DNA of 64,000 bases from JAVJUS01 sp040220455 (GCA_040220455.1 JAVJUS010000080.1:1-64000), one strand, 5' to 3'. Positions 27,978-41,283 are shown, numbered from the stretch's first letter. Notes: generated by a model not told the origin, from the sequence alone. Made by a program: numbers and translations.

Positions 27978-28147
27978 TTTTCCTTCCGGACGCCCTTGAA
28001 CGGTGTCCCGTCCTTCTTGCCGTCCATAAAGCGCCCGGTATCGGTGTCGCGCTTCGTCCATGTCTCGGTCGTCGGATTGTAGGTCTGGGATCGGCCCCTT
28101 ACGGCGCCGTTTCGATGTCCGTCGCCGGCCGGTGGATTGGTCGCCAT
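27974..28147 (-). CDS. Conserved 57-residue basic protein
   Basis: 57 residues reading MATNPPAGDGHRNGAV at the start and TPFKGVRKEK at the end, with SQTYNPTTETWTKRDTDTGRF in the middle. It is rich in Lys, Thr and Asp. Small proteins with the same pattern (GDGHRNGAV, TKRD, FKGVRKE) are widespread in proteobacteria; function unknown, possibly DNA- or RNA-binding. GCTAGGAAGGAGCGAGCA provides a ribosome site before the ATG. It ends 10 bp after... the TAG stop is inside the family A repeat. It lies just downstream of nrdJ (14 bp gap), so it may be co-transcribed with it. Confidence 0.75.
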   Translation of the reverse strand: MATNPPAGDGHRNGAVRGRSQTYNPTTETWTKRDTDTGRFMDGKKDGTPFKGVRKEK

Positions 28148-28160
28148 TGCTCGCTCCTTC

Positions 28161-31895
<3,735 letters not shown>

Positions 31896-32440
31896 CGTGG
31901 TGCCCCCTTTTGCGTGCCCGACTCGTGCTTGTCGACGACCGGCCGGGCCGTGGCTCGTTAGGCGATGGAATCCTCGGGTGGGCCGAACGATCGGCGCGCC
32001 AGCGGCGCTGCGCGATATCCGGTGTCGAGGTGCATTTTTGGCCACAACATCTTGTGGGCGCAAGGCCAAAATCGCGGCCTTGTACTCTTTTCGGATAGGG
32101 CCTTGAGTTACCGGCGATATCGCCGCCGCTTCCCGCCTCGTACCCGGGAAATCCCCAAGACTGTCCACAGCTTGTGCCGGACTCTCGACGTGATGCCTGA
32201 ACTGTGGCCGGGGACTCGATGGAAAGGGGCGGGAGCGGATGCGGCGAGCGCCGCGCCGATCGAAAGTATCGACTACCGCTCGTGGGCGCAATGGCCCGAT
32301 GACACAAGATACGGCATCGGCATGGCCCGCGGGCACGCGTTGACACCGATCAAGGCGCCGGCGCGCCGGCGGGCGCAGGATCGCCGCGGATCGCACATGA
32401 TCATCGGGGTCGGGACCAGGGCCGGAGCGGGGAGGGGACC
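31896..32440. promoter_or_regulatory. Intergenic region upstream of nrdJ and the flavodoxin gene
   Basis: 545 bp between divergent genes. It holds the NrdR-box candidates (32010-32057) and otherwise moderately AT-rich DNA near 32030-32110. I see no small gene or RNA with support. Confidence 0.5.
32010..32057. promoter_or_regulatory. Tandem NrdR-box-like sites
   Basis: CCACAACATCTTGTGG at 32042-32057 has perfect 6-bp arms and matches the 16-bp NrdR-box shape. GCGCGATATCCGGTGT at 32010-32025 is a weaker match (10 of 16 to the consensus I remember, ACAC-ATATAT-GTGT). Their centres are 32 bp apart, the spacing expected for NrdR. They lie 115-162 bp upstream of nrdJ. Confidence 0.6.
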
Positions 32441-32968
32441 GTGAGCGCGCTCGTGATCGTCCATTCGCTGACGCACACCACGAAGGGTCTGGCCGACCGG
32501 CTGGCCGACGGCCTGCACGCGCCCGTCGTGGATATCGTCGAACACCGGACCCGGCCGCGCTCCGCCGCCGGGCTCGGCATCGTCGTCGGGGCCTTCGAGG
32601 CGCTGACCGGGCGCAAGGCGCCGATCGAGCCGCTGTCGGCCGATCCGGAGACCTTCGACCCGGTGGCCATCGGCGGGCCGGTCTGGGCCGGCCGGCCGTC
32701 GAGTCCGCTGGCGACCGCGCTGTCGCGCTACGCCGGGGCGCTGCGGGGGCGGCGGGTCGGGCTGTTCTGCACGTCGAAGGGCGCCGATCCGGGCGTCTTC
32801 TTCGACCGCGCGGAACGGCTGCTCGGCCGGCCGGCGGAGGCCCGGCTGCATCTGCACGCGGGCAATCTCGCGGGGGCCGAGGCGGAGCGGGCGATCGCCC
32901 GCTTTCTGGAAGAGCTCGGCCCGGTGGAGCCCGACCGGCCGGCCGGATCCGGCACCGGGCCGGGATAG
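32441..32968 (+). CDS. Flavodoxin-like protein
   Basis: 175 residues from GTG 32441 preceded by GGGGAGGGGACC. The N-terminal phosphate-binding loop is IVHSLTHTTKGLADRL, and the FMN-region segment AIGGPVWAGRPSSPLATALSRY follows at about 78-97, typical of flavodoxin-fold NAD(P)H-dependent FMN proteins (MdaB/IsiB-like). An electron carrier or small FMN reductase is likely. It is divergent from nrdJ; class II reductases do not need a flavodoxin, so functional linkage is unclear. The C-terminal tail is Pro/Gly rich and may be disordered. Confidence 0.7.
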   Translation: MSALVIVHSLTHTTKGLADRLADGLHAPVVDIVEHRTRPRSAAGLGIVVGAFEALTGRKAPIEPLSADPETFDPVAIGGPVWAGRPSSPLATALSRYAGALRGRRVGLFCTSKGADPGVFFDRAERLLGRPAEARLHLHAGNLAGAEAERAIARFLEELGPVEPDRPAGSGTGPG

Positions 32969-32983
32969 GCGGGGAGGACCGGT

Positions 32984-33358
32984 TCAGGCCGCGTGGCGCG
33001 TGCCGGTCGGCGCGGCCGGCGCAGGCGCGTCCTGATTGGCGGCGGCGGTTACGGTACCGGCGCCGTCAGCGGCCGCCCCGGCGACGCGGCGCCGCTTCTC
33101 GGCCGCCTCGGCGGCGAGGAGCTGCTCCTCGATCGTGCCGCGCAGAAGGCCCAGATCGGACAGCATCCGGTCGTCCAGCGCCTCCAGCCGGCGGAGGGCG
33201 GTTTCCCGCTCGATGGCGCGGCGCCATGCGACCAGCGCGCGCAGGGGCATCCCGGCAAGGCGGGCGAGGGCGCGGGGCAGGGAGCGGGCGAGCCAGCGCT
33301 GCTGCGCGGCCCGGGCCGCCGCGGCGGCGGCGAGGACGTCGTGGTCGTTGGCGGTCAT
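32984..33358 (-). CDS. DUF1127 protein
   Basis: 124 residues. The central segment LRRLEALDDRMLSDLGLLRGTIE (about 58-80) matches the DUF1127 signature (YjiS-like short proteins), preceded by an Ala/Arg-rich helix and followed by a low-complexity Ala/Pro tail. Small DUF1127 proteins occur widely in alphaproteobacteria, some linked to stress and phosphate or RNA metabolism; function here is unknown. Ribosome site GGAGAAATC before ATG 33358. Convergent with the flavodoxin gene. Confidence 0.75.
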   Translation of the reverse strand: MTANDHDVLAAAAAARAAQQRWLARSLPRALARLAGMPLRALVAWRRAIERETALRRLEALDDRMLSDLGLLRGTIEEQLLAAEAAEKRRRVAGAAADGAGTVTAAANQDAPAPAAPTGTRHAA

Positions 33359-33707
33359 GCGATTTCTCCGAGCACGTGTTTTTCTTGATGTGGGCCGGCG
33401 ATCCGCCGGCAGGTCTCCTGACATGGCGTCGGCGGCGCAGCCCGGCCCGCGGTTCTTGTGCAGCGCAGCATTGCGCGGGATCGATGGCTCGGCGGGGGCG
33501 CCATGCATGCCGCGCGGGCTGTCGAACGCCGGCGGGGCAGCCCGCGGGTCTGGACCCTCGCGGAATCCGGTGCCATAGTCCGCGCGCCCGGTGTCCGGCG
33601 GGCGCGGCCGGGCGTCGTGCCGTCGGACAGCACCGGTCTCACGTGACATCGGTCCCCGGCGGCGCGGTCATCGTGCCGCCACGATCGAACAACCGAATCG
33701 CCGGTCC
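33359..33707. other. Intergenic region, no gene seen
   Basis: 349 bp between the divergent DUF1127 and NDUFA12 genes. Frames here are short, GC-rich and shadow-like. It should contain both promoters, but I could not place them with confidence. Confidence 0.4.
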
Positions 33708-34094
33708 ATGGCTTTCGATATCTATGAATGGAGCATGCGCGCCTACCTGATGCTCAAGACCAGGCGGCGCGGCAAGCACGTCGGGACCGACCCGACGGGC
33801 AATCGCTACTATGTGGACAAGCGCTCGGCCGGCACCCGGCGGGAGCGTCGCTGGGTCGTCTTCGACGGCGGCGAGAGCGAGGCGAGCCGCGTGCCGCCGG
33901 AATGGCACGGCTGGCTCCACCACCAGGTCAAGGAGCCGCCGGGCGAGCAGAGCCCCTATCGCCAGCAATGGCAGAAGGAGCACGTGCCCAACCTGACCGG
34001 CACGCTGGGCGCCTACCGGCCGCCGGGCCATACGCTCGAGGGCGGCAAGCGCGCCGCGGCGACCGGCGACTACGAGCCTTGGGTACCCGATTGA
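33708..34094 (+). CDS. NDUFA12-type NADH:ubiquinone oxidoreductase subunit
   Basis: 128 residues. Family features: WSMRAYLMLKTRRRGKHVGTD near the N-terminus, RYYVDKR and RRERRWVVFDGG, then PPEWHGWLHHQ, matching NDUFA12/B17.2 and its bacterial homologues. In alphaproteobacteria these are accessory or assembly components of respiratory complex I on the cytoplasmic side of the membrane. It is the first of three same-strand genes (NDUFA12, mlaD, DUF2155), an arrangement I recognise as conserved in this class. ATG 33708 chosen as the family N-terminus; a longer frame from 33591 is Arg-rich. Confidence 0.92.
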   Translation: MAFDIYEWSMRAYLMLKTRRRGKHVGTDPTGNRYYVDKRSAGTRRERRWVVFDGGESEASRVPPEWHGWLHHQVKEPPGEQSPYRQQWQKEHVPNLTGTLGAYRPPGHTLEGGKRAAATGDYEPWVPD

Positions 34095-34152
34095 GACGAG
34101 ACGCGCGCGGCCGCCCCGCGGCACCGGCGCGGAGCAGCAGGGCGGCGAGGAC

Positions 34153-34683
34153 ATGCATCGCAACGTGATCGAGACGGTGATGGGCGGCGTCGTGCTCGCC
34201 GTCGCCGTGTTCTTCCTGATCTTCGCCTATACCTCGGCGGATCTCGGCCGCGTCGACGGCTACGAGCTGGTCGCCCGCTTCGACCGGGTCGACGGGCTGT
34301 CGGCGGGCGACGACGTGCGCATCAGCGGCGTCAAGGTCGGCTCCGTTGTCAGCCAGACGCTCGACCAGCAGAGCTACCTGGCCGAGGTCCGACTGAGCGT
34401 CGATCCCTCCGTCGAGCTGCCAGCCGACTCTTCCGCGGAGATCACCAGCGAAGGCCTGCTCGGCGGCAAGTACCTGGCGCTCGTCCCCGGCGGAGCGGAG
34501 GAGATGCTCCAGCCCGGCGGCACCATCCAGTACACCCAGTCGGTGCCGGGCCTGGAACAGCTTCTGGGCCAGGTGATCTACAGCCTCCAGGGCCTGGGCG
34601 AGTCCGCCGGGGACGGCGGTTCCAGCTCGGGTGGCGCGGATGACGGGGGCGAGGGCGGCGCCGGCGGCCTCTTGAGCCCGTGA
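34153..34683 (+). CDS. mlaD: Phospholipid-transport protein MlaD
   Basis: 176 residues. Single N-terminal membrane helix (VMGGVVLAVAVFFLIFAYTSA) and an MCE domain (about 38-115) with FDRVDGLSAGDDVRISGVKVG and LGGKYLALVPGG. It is the periplasmic MCE ring subunit for phospholipid transport between the membranes. The C-terminal tail is Gly/Ser/Asp-rich and probably disordered. Its stop overlaps the next gene (GTGA). No mlaEF genes are nearby; mlaC and mlaA are at 52.6-54.3 kb, so the system is dispersed. Confidence 0.92.
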   Translation: MHRNVIETVMGGVVLAVAVFFLIFAYTSADLGRVDGYELVARFDRVDGLSAGDDVRISGVKVGSVVSQTLDQQSYLAEVRLSVDPSVELPADSSAEITSEGLLGGKYLALVPGGAEEMLQPGGTIQYTQSVPGLEQLLGQVIYSLQGLGESAGDGGSSSGGADDGGEGGAGGLLSP

Positions 34684-35201
34684 TCGCGACGACGGCGCCG
34701 ATATCCACGTTGAAGAGGGCCCGACGGGTGGCCGCCTGGTCGGCGGTCGGCTTGGCGGTCCTCGCGGCTTTCGTGGCGGATCCGCGCGAAGCCTCGGCCG
34801 CGGTCACGATCGACCGGCCTTTCGCCATTCTCCAGGCACTCGACAAGATCACCGCGCGGGTGGAGCGCCTCGACGTGCGCGTCGGCGAGACCGCCGCCTT
34901 CGGCACGCTGGACGTCACCGTGCGCGCCTGCCGCACCGCGCCGCCGGACGAGCCGCCGGAGGACGCGGCCTTCCTGGAGATCGCCGACACGCCGCCGGAC
35001 GAGGAGCGCCGACAGGTGTTCTCCGGCTGGATGTTCGCCTCCTCGCCGGCGGTCTCGGCGATGGAGCATCCGCTCTACGACGTCTGGGTCGTCGATTGCG
35101 CCGAGCAGCCGCCGCGCGCGCCCGAGGACATGGGCCGCGAGCCGCGCTATGTCCTGCCCGGCAACCCGCCGCTGCCGCCCGCCCTGCCGGCGGGGCGCTG
35201 A
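34680..35201 (+). CDS. DUF2155 secreted protein
   Basis: 173 residues from GTG 34680. An N-terminal signal (Arg-rich start, then SAVGLAVLAAFVA and cleavage near EASAAV) predicts periplasmic location. The DUF2155 core is IDRPFAILQALDKITARVERLDVRVG, FGTLDVTVRACRTAPP and QVFSGWMFASSPAVSAMEHPLYDVWVVDC with two Cys that may pair. Overlaps mlaD, so it is coupled. The function is unknown; co-occurrence with mlaD and complex I accessory genes suggests an envelope role. Confidence 0.85.
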   Translation: MIATTAPISTLKRARRVAAWSAVGLAVLAAFVADPREASAAVTIDRPFAILQALDKITARVERLDVRVGETAAFGTLDVTVRACRTAPPDEPPEDAAFLEIADTPPDEERRQVFSGWMFASSPAVSAMEHPLYDVWVVDCAEQPPRAPEDMGREPRYVLPGNPPLPPALPAGR

Positions 35202-35241
35202 GACCGGCCCCGGCGCGCGCCCGAGCGGCGCCGGTAAGCGG

Positions 35242-35907
35242 TCAGTCCGCTCGGTCCGCGTCGCCCAACAGCGCCGCCACGGCCTCGGCGTCGCGCTCCG
35301 GCCGGAAGCGGCCGATCACGCCCAGGGCGTCGTCGAGCCGGTCCTTGTAGTCGGCCTGCGGGATCTCGACCCCGCCGAAGCGGGCCAGATGATCGGTCAT
35401 GAACTGGGTGTCGAGCAGGCGGAAGCTGCCGTCGCGCAGCAGGGCCACCAGATGGACCAGCGCGATCTTGCTGGCATCGGTCGCCCGGCTGAACATGCTC
35501 TCCCCGAAGAAGGCGCCGCGCAGGGCGACGCCGTAGAGGCCGCCCACCAGCCGGGGCGCGCCGTCCGCCGGCTCGTCGACCCAGCACTCCACCGAATGGG
35601 CGTAGCCGAGCGCGAACAGGCGGGAGTAGAGGCCCAGGATCTCGCCGTTGATCCAGGTCTTGGGCCGGTCGGGCGTCGGCTCGGCGCAGCCCGCGACCAC
35701 GCCCTCGAAATCCGTGTCATAGGTGATGCGGTAGGGCCGCCGGCGTACGGTGCGGCGCAGCCGGCGCGGCACGTGGAAGCCCTCTAGCGGCAGGATGCCG
35801 CGCAACGGCGGGTCGAACCAGTAGAGCTCGCGCGACTCGGCCGACTCCGCCATCGGGAAGAGGCCCGCGGCATAGGCCCTGAGCAGGAGCTCCGGCGTCA
35901 CGTCCAT
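35242..35907 (-). CDS. aat: Leucyl/phenylalanyl-tRNA--protein transferase
   Basis: 221 residues. It transfers Leu or Phe from tRNA to N-terminal Arg/Lys proteins for ClpAP degradation (N-end rule). Motifs: LLLRAYAAGLFPMAESAESRELYWFDPPLRGILPLEGFHVPRRL-type start (YAAGLFPMA, WFDPP), then WINGEILGLYSRLF, SVECW, LVGGLYGVALRGAFFGESMFS and ALLRDGSFRLLDTQF. Last gene of the aroQ-accB-accC-aat operon on the minus strand; ends 41 bp from the convergent DUF2155 gene. Confidence 0.95.
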   Translation of the reverse strand: MDVTPELLLRAYAAGLFPMAESAESRELYWFDPPLRGILPLEGFHVPRRLRRTVRRRPYRITYDTDFEGVVAGCAEPTPDRPKTWINGEILGLYSRLFALGYAHSVECWVDEPADGAPRLVGGLYGVALRGAFFGESMFSRATDASKIALVHLVALLRDGSFRLLDTQFMTDHLARFGGVEIPQADYKDRLDDALGVIGRFRPERDAEAVAALLGDADRAD

Positions 35908-35952
35908 GGCACTGGCGGTCCCGTGGGGGCGCCGGCCGGCGGTGGGCCGGCG

Positions 35953-37293
<1,341 letters not shown>

Positions 37294-37316
37294 GCCGTCC
37301 GTCTTTCGCCAGCGGG

Positions 37317-37763
37317 TCAATCGATGATCATCAGGATCTCGCCGTACTCCACCGGCTGGGCATCCTTGACCAGGACCTGACGAACCGTCCCGGCCTTGGG
37401 CGCGCGGATCGGGTTCATCACCTTCATAGCCTCGACGATCATCACCGTCTGTCCTTCGGCCACCTGGTCGCCGGGCCGAGCGAAGGGCGGCGAGCCGGGA
37501 TCGGGGCCGAGATAGGCGGTGCCCACCATCGGCGAGGTGACCGCCCCCGCCGGAGGGGCGCCGCTGTCGGCCGGCGACGGAGCCGGAGCCGCCGCGGGCG
37601 CCGCCGCGGGAGCCGGCGCCGGCGCGGCGGCGGCCTGGGCGGCCTTGGTCACGCGGATCGCGCGCTCGCCGGACGAGAACTCGATCTCCGTCAGACCCGT
37701 CTCCTCGAGCAGGCCGGCGAGCTTGCGGACCAGGTCGCCGTCGATGTCGAAGTCGCTGCCCAT
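37317..37763 (-). CDS. accB: Biotin carboxyl carrier protein of acetyl-CoA carboxylase
   Basis: 148 residues. N-terminal helical/strand segment (residues 8-40, LVRKLAGLLEETGLTEIEF), an Ala/Pro linker (42-75), and a biotinyl domain with Lys114 in VEAMKVMNP, the biotinylation site. It carries biotin between AccC and the carboxyltransferase. Located 23 bp upstream of accC and 79 bp downstream of aroQ on the same strand, the usual alphaproteobacterial order. Confidence 0.96.
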   Translation of the reverse strand: MGSDFDIDGDLVRKLAGLLEETGLTEIEFSSGERAIRVTKAAQAAAAPAPAPAAAPAAAPAPSPADSGAPPAGAVTSPMVGTAYLGPDPGSPPFARPGDQVAEGQTVMIVEAMKVMNPIRAPKAGTVRQVLVKDAQPVEYGEILMIID

Positions 37764-37842
37764 GCCGGGATCGTTCCTTTTCGTGGACTGTGTCGCCGGC
37801 GCCGCGGCGAGGGGGTTGCGCCGCGCGCGGGGGCGCGCGGCG

Positions 37843-38295
37843 TCAGGCATCCGGGCCGATGAGGCGGGCCACCGCCTCCAGCGCCAGCAGATAGCCGTGC
37901 GCGCCGAACCCGGCGATGACGCCGTGCGCGGCGTGCGACACATAAGAGTGGTGTCTGAAGCTCTCGCGCCTGTAAAGGTTGGAAAGGTGAACTTCCACGA
38001 CGGGCAGATCCGCTGCGGTCAGGGCGTCGAGCAACGCCACCGACGTGTGGCTGTAGCCGCCCGCGTTGATGATCAGCCCGTCATGGGCGGTGCGCGCCTC
38101 CTGCACCCAGGTGACGAGCTCGCCCTCGCTGTTGGACTGCCGGAAATCGACGCTCACGCCGAGCGTTGCGGCATGGTCGACGCATGCGGTCTCGATGTCG
38201 CCCAGTGTCTGGCGGCCGTAGATCTCCGGCTCGCGGACGCCGAGCATGTTGAGATTGGGGCCGTTGAGAATGAGAACCGTCGTGTCCGACGCCAT
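37843..38295 (-). CDS. aroQ: Type II 3-dehydroquinate dehydratase
   Basis: 150 residues. It dehydrates 3-dehydroquinate in the shikimate pathway. Type II signatures: ILNGPNLNMLGVREPEIYG with the catalytic Tyr, FRQSNSEGELV, IINAGGYSHTSVALLDAL and VEVHLSNLYRRESFRHHSYVS with the catalytic His. First gene of the aroQ-accB-accC-aat operon; divergent from the FAH-family gene with 201 bp between starts, so a promoter for the operon is expected there. Confidence 0.96.
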   Translation of the reverse strand: MASDTTVLILNGPNLNMLGVREPEIYGRQTLGDIETACVDHAATLGVSVDFRQSNSEGELVTWVQEARTAHDGLIINAGGYSHTSVALLDALTAADLPVVEVHLSNLYRRESFRHHSYVSHAAHGVIAGFGAHGYLLALEAVARLIGPDA

Positions 38296-38496
38296 TGCCT
38301 GCGCCCGTTCGGGCTGTCGAGGTCGATTTGCCGGGTCGCGTTATAGCACGCGCGGTCGGCGCGACAATGGCCGAGCGTTCGCCCACGTGCCCGCCGCGGG
38401 GCGGCGCGGCGGTTGCCCGAGACGGGCGGAGGGGGCACCTTCGCGCCGGACGGGCGCCCGCGTCGGGCGCGCGCCGATGCCGTTCGGAGGGACAGT

Positions 38497-39516
38497 ATGA
38501 AACTCGCGTCGTTGAAGGAAGGCGGCCGCGACGGGACCCTCGTCGTGGTCGATGCGGATCTGCGCACGGCCGTGCCGGTCTCGGGCATCGCCCCGTCCCT
38601 GCAGGCCGCGCTTGAGGGCTGGGGCGACGTGGTCGGCGAGTTGCGTTCCATTGCGCGGCTGCTCGCCCAGGGAGAGGCGGGGGCGGAGGCCTTCGATTTC
38701 GCCGCCGCGCTCGAAGCCGGCCGGGTGGCGGCACCCCTGCCGCGTGCGGCCCAGTGGCTCGACGGCTCGGCCTACGTCACCCATGTCGAGCTGGTCCGCA
38801 AGGCGCGCGGGGCCGAGCTGCCCGAGCGGTTCTGGACCGACCCGCTGATGTACCAGGGCGCGTCGGACCGATTCCTCGGCCCACGCGACCCGATCGCCCT
38901 GACCGATCCGTCCCACGGCCTCGATTTCGAATCGGAGGTGGCCGTCGTGGTCGACGACGTGCCCATGGGCGTCGATCCGGCCGCGGCGTTGGAGCATGTC
39001 CGTCTGCTGATGCTCGTCAACGACGTCTCGGCGCGCGGGCTGATCCCCGACGAGCTCGCCAAGGGCTTCGGCTTCATTCACGGCAAGCCGCCCACGGCCT
39101 TCTCCCCCGTCGCGGTGACGCCGGACGCCCTCGGGCCGGCCTGGCGCGAGGGCAAGCTGCACCGTCCCCTGGTCACCACGCTCAACGGCCGGGACTTCGG
39201 CCATCCGGACGCGGGCGTCGACATGACCTTCGACTTCGGCCGGCTTATCGCGCACGCGGCCAGGACCCGGCCGCTGGCCGCCGGCACGATCGTCGGATCC
39301 GGCACGGTTGCCAACGACGCGGCGCGCGAGCCAGGCTCGGACGTGGGATCCTCCTGTCTTGCCGAGCGGCGGATGCTCGAGACCCTGGCCGAGGGCGCGC
39401 CGAAGACACCGTTCCTGGCCGCCGGCGACCGGGTGCGGATCGATATGACCGACGCCGACGGGCGCTCGATCTTCGGCGCCATCGATCAGACCGTGGAGCC
39501 CTGGCGCCCCGCCTGA
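38497..39516 (+). CDS. Fumarylacetoacetate hydrolase family protein
   Basis: 339 residues. FAH domain with the metal-binding pattern: EVAVVVDDVPMGVD, LMLVNDVSARGL, FGFIHGKPPTAFSPVAVTPDALG and DFGRLIAHAARTRPLAAGTIVGSGTVAND, plus acidic residues in LDFESEVAVVVD. Members hydrolyse C-C bonds of acylpyruvates, with fumarylacetoacetate (tyrosine breakdown) as the classic substrate; the length and motifs resemble the bacterial 330-340-residue fumarylacetoacetases. A maleylacetoacetate isomerase lies at 51.2 kb, which fits. GGAGGGACAGT precedes the ATG. Confidence 0.82.
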   Translation: MKLASLKEGGRDGTLVVVDADLRTAVPVSGIAPSLQAALEGWGDVVGELRSIARLLAQGEAGAEAFDFAAALEAGRVAAPLPRAAQWLDGSAYVTHVELVRKARGAELPERFWTDPLMYQGASDRFLGPRDPIALTDPSHGLDFESEVAVVVDDVPMGVDPAAALEHVRLLMLVNDVSARGLIPDELAKGFGFIHGKPPTAFSPVAVTPDALGPAWREGKLHRPLVTTLNGRDFGHPDAGVDMTFDFGRLIAHAARTRPLAAGTIVGSGTVANDAAREPGSDVGSSCLAERRMLETLAEGAPKTPFLAAGDRVRIDMTDADGRSIFGAIDQTVEPWRPA

Positions 39517-39818
39517 CCGGCTCGCGCCCTCCTCGCCACGTCCCGCCGCGCGTCCTCCTCGGCGCGTGCTCTTCGGCGCGTGCCCGTCGGCGTGCCCGAC
39601 TCGCATGGCGGAATTAACCATGATCGCCCGTCTCGGCCGCCCTTCCGCTTGCCGAGCGGTCGGGTCGGGTCGCGATCGTTCATGGAATTGCGCAGAAAAC
39701 GCCGAGGTTTTAGTATAAAATTGCATACGATATATCATACGCAACGTATTGGCGTTTAAATCGATCCGTTTTATCATGAATTGTAAGAGTAGTTAATTAT
39801 TCATCTTGGAGATATCAA
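39517..39818. promoter_or_regulatory. AT-rich promoter region with 24-bp imperfect palindrome
   Basis: The only strongly AT-rich block of the window (about 39690-39815). At 39721-39744 an imperfect palindrome (left half TTGCATACGATA, right half TATCATACGCAA) pairs at 10 of 12 positions. TTGGCG at 39749-39754 and TATCAT at 39772-39777, 17 bp apart, give a sigma-70-type promoter directly downstream. The palindrome sits at the position expected for an activator site. TTGGAGAT before GTG 39819 is a ribosome site. Confidence 0.6.
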
Positions 39819-41159
39819 GTGGATTCTCTTGAAACGCGTGTTCCGGAGGCGGCTCGCGTCCCCGCGGCCGAAGGGCTCCGGTTCCTCGAGGCGGAGGAGG
39901 TCCGCCGTGTCGCCGAGCGTTTCGGCACGCCCTGCTTCGTCTATGACGAGGCCACGATGCTCCGGCGCGCGGCGTGGTTCCGCGCGCTTCCCACCGCGTT
40001 CGGCACGACGGTGCGCTATTCGATCAAGGCCAATCCCAACGCCGCCGTGTTGCGTCTGTTCGACCGGGCCGGCCTGGCCTTCGACGCCAGTTCGGAGTGG
40101 GAGGCCCGGCGGGCGATCCGTGCCGGGGTCGACCCCTCCAAGATCCTGCTGACCGCTCAGGAAGCCGGACCGGGGGTCGATGCGCTGATCGGCGAGGGCC
40201 TGAGGTTCGACGCCGGATCCCTCGAGCAGCTCGACCGCTACGGCCGCGCCCATCCGGGAACGGCGGTCAGCGTCCGGATCAATCCGGGCTTCGGCTCCGG
40301 GCTGGTCCGTCGCCTGACCGCGGGCGGGGCCGAGTCGAGCTTCGGCATCTGGCACGCCGATCTCGACCGGGTCCGCGCGCTCTGCCAGCGGCACGGATTG
40401 CGGGTCGAGCGCCTGCACGTCCATATCGGCTCGGGCCACGACCCCGATGTCCTGCTCCGCACGGTCGATGCCGTTCTCGCCTTCGCCGAGCTCTTTCCGG
40501 ACGCGGACACTCTGGATCTCGGCGGCGGCTACCGCGTCCGGGGCCGGTCCGACGAGCCGGAGCCCGACACGTCGGCCATGGCGCGGCGCGTGGCCGACCG
40601 GCTCGGCGATCACGCCGACCGGACGGGCCGGCGCTTCCATCTGGAGATGGAGCCCGGCACCGCGCTCGTCGCCAATGCCGGCAGCCTGGTCGCCCGCGTC
40701 ATCGACATCGTGTCGACCGGGCCTGAGGGGCATCGCTTCGTCAAGCTCGACACGGGCCTGAGCGAGATCATGCGCCCGTCCTACTACGGCACGCCCCATC
40801 CGCTCGTCGCCGTGCCGGCGGCGGACCGCCCGGCGGACCGCCCGGCGGACCGCGAGGCGGACCCCGAGCCGGTCATGGTGGCGGGCCATTGCTGCATCGC
40901 CGGCGATGTTCTCACCGTCCGCCCCGGCGATGTGGAGACCCTGGAGGCCCATCCGCTCGCCCCCGTCGACATCGGCGACCTCGTCGTCGTCGAGCGGGCG
41001 GGCGGCTATTGCGCCAGCATGGCGGTCAAGAACTTCAACTCCTATCCCGAGTCCGCGGAGGTCCTGCGCCGCGCCGACGGGCGCCTCCAGGTCATCCGCG
41101 TGCGCCAGTCCCTCGACCAGATCGTCGCCAACGAGCGCATGCCCGCCGATCTGGGCTGA
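39819..41159 (+). CDS. PLP-dependent fold-type III decarboxylase (LysA/CANSDC superfamily)
   Basis: 446 residues. Alanine-racemase-like barrel with the PLP lysine Lys70 (YSIKANPN), HIGSG (202-206), GGGY (235-238) and EPG (278-280), then a C-terminal beta domain with Cys359 and Tyr397 (GGYCASM), the usual active-site pair across the dimer. The canonical diaminopimelate signature CESGD is here CIAGD, closer to carboxynorspermidine decarboxylase CLAGD, so meso-diaminopimelate is not the safest substrate. A 12-bp tandem repeat encodes an ADRP insert at about 336-345. GTG start with ribosome site TTGGAGAT. First in a same-strand trio with a desaturase and exporter. Confidence 0.82.
   Translation: MDSLETRVPEAARVPAAEGLRFLEAEEVRRVAERFGTPCFVYDEATMLRRAAWFRALPTAFGTTVRYSIKANPNAAVLRLFDRAGLAFDASSEWEARRAIRAGVDPSKILLTAQEAGPGVDALIGEGLRFDAGSLEQLDRYGRAHPGTAVSVRINPGFGSGLVRRLTAGGAESSFGIWHADLDRVRALCQRHGLRVERLHVHIGSGHDPDVLLRTVDAVLAFAELFPDADTLDLGGGYRVRGRSDEPEPDTSAMARRVADRLGDHADRTGRRFHLEMEPGTALVANAGSLVARVIDIVSTGPEGHRFVKLDTGLSEIMRPSYYGTPHPLVAVPAADRPADRPADREADPEPVMVAGHCCIAGDVLTVRPGDVETLEAHPLAPVDIGDLVVVERAGGYCASMAVKNFNSYPESAEVLRRADGRLQVIRVRQSLDQIVANERMPADLG
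40821..40862 (+). repeat. 12-bp tandem repeat inside the decarboxylase gene
   Basis: About 3.5 units of GCGGACCGCCCG, in frame, encoding repeated Ala-Asp-Arg-Pro before the C-terminal beta domain. Slippage-prone; lengths may vary between strains. Confidence 0.85.
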
Positions 41160-41247
41160 GGCCCCGCGCGCCACGGCCATCGAGATCGACCCGCCATGCG
41201 CATCCGGCGCCGTGCGAAGCGCGCGCCGCGAGGCCTCGCGCGTCCTT

Positions 41248-41283
41248 CCAGCCACGAGCCCAGCCACGAGCCCAGCCACGAGC
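41248..41283. repeat. 12-bp tandem repeat upstream of the desaturase
   Basis: Three perfect units of CCAGCCACGAGC in the gap between the decarboxylase and the desaturase, ending 33 bp before the ATG. It could vary the spacing of the leader. Confidence 0.85.

Noticed and set aside
31896..32396. N-terminal extension of NrdJ
   Set aside because: Not conserved, lacks a ribosome site, and ATG 31895 is preceded by AAAGGGGGCACC and gives the family length.
40821..41283. Tandem repeats as a CRISPR array
   Set aside because: Units are only 12 bp without spacers, and one lies in frame in a gene.
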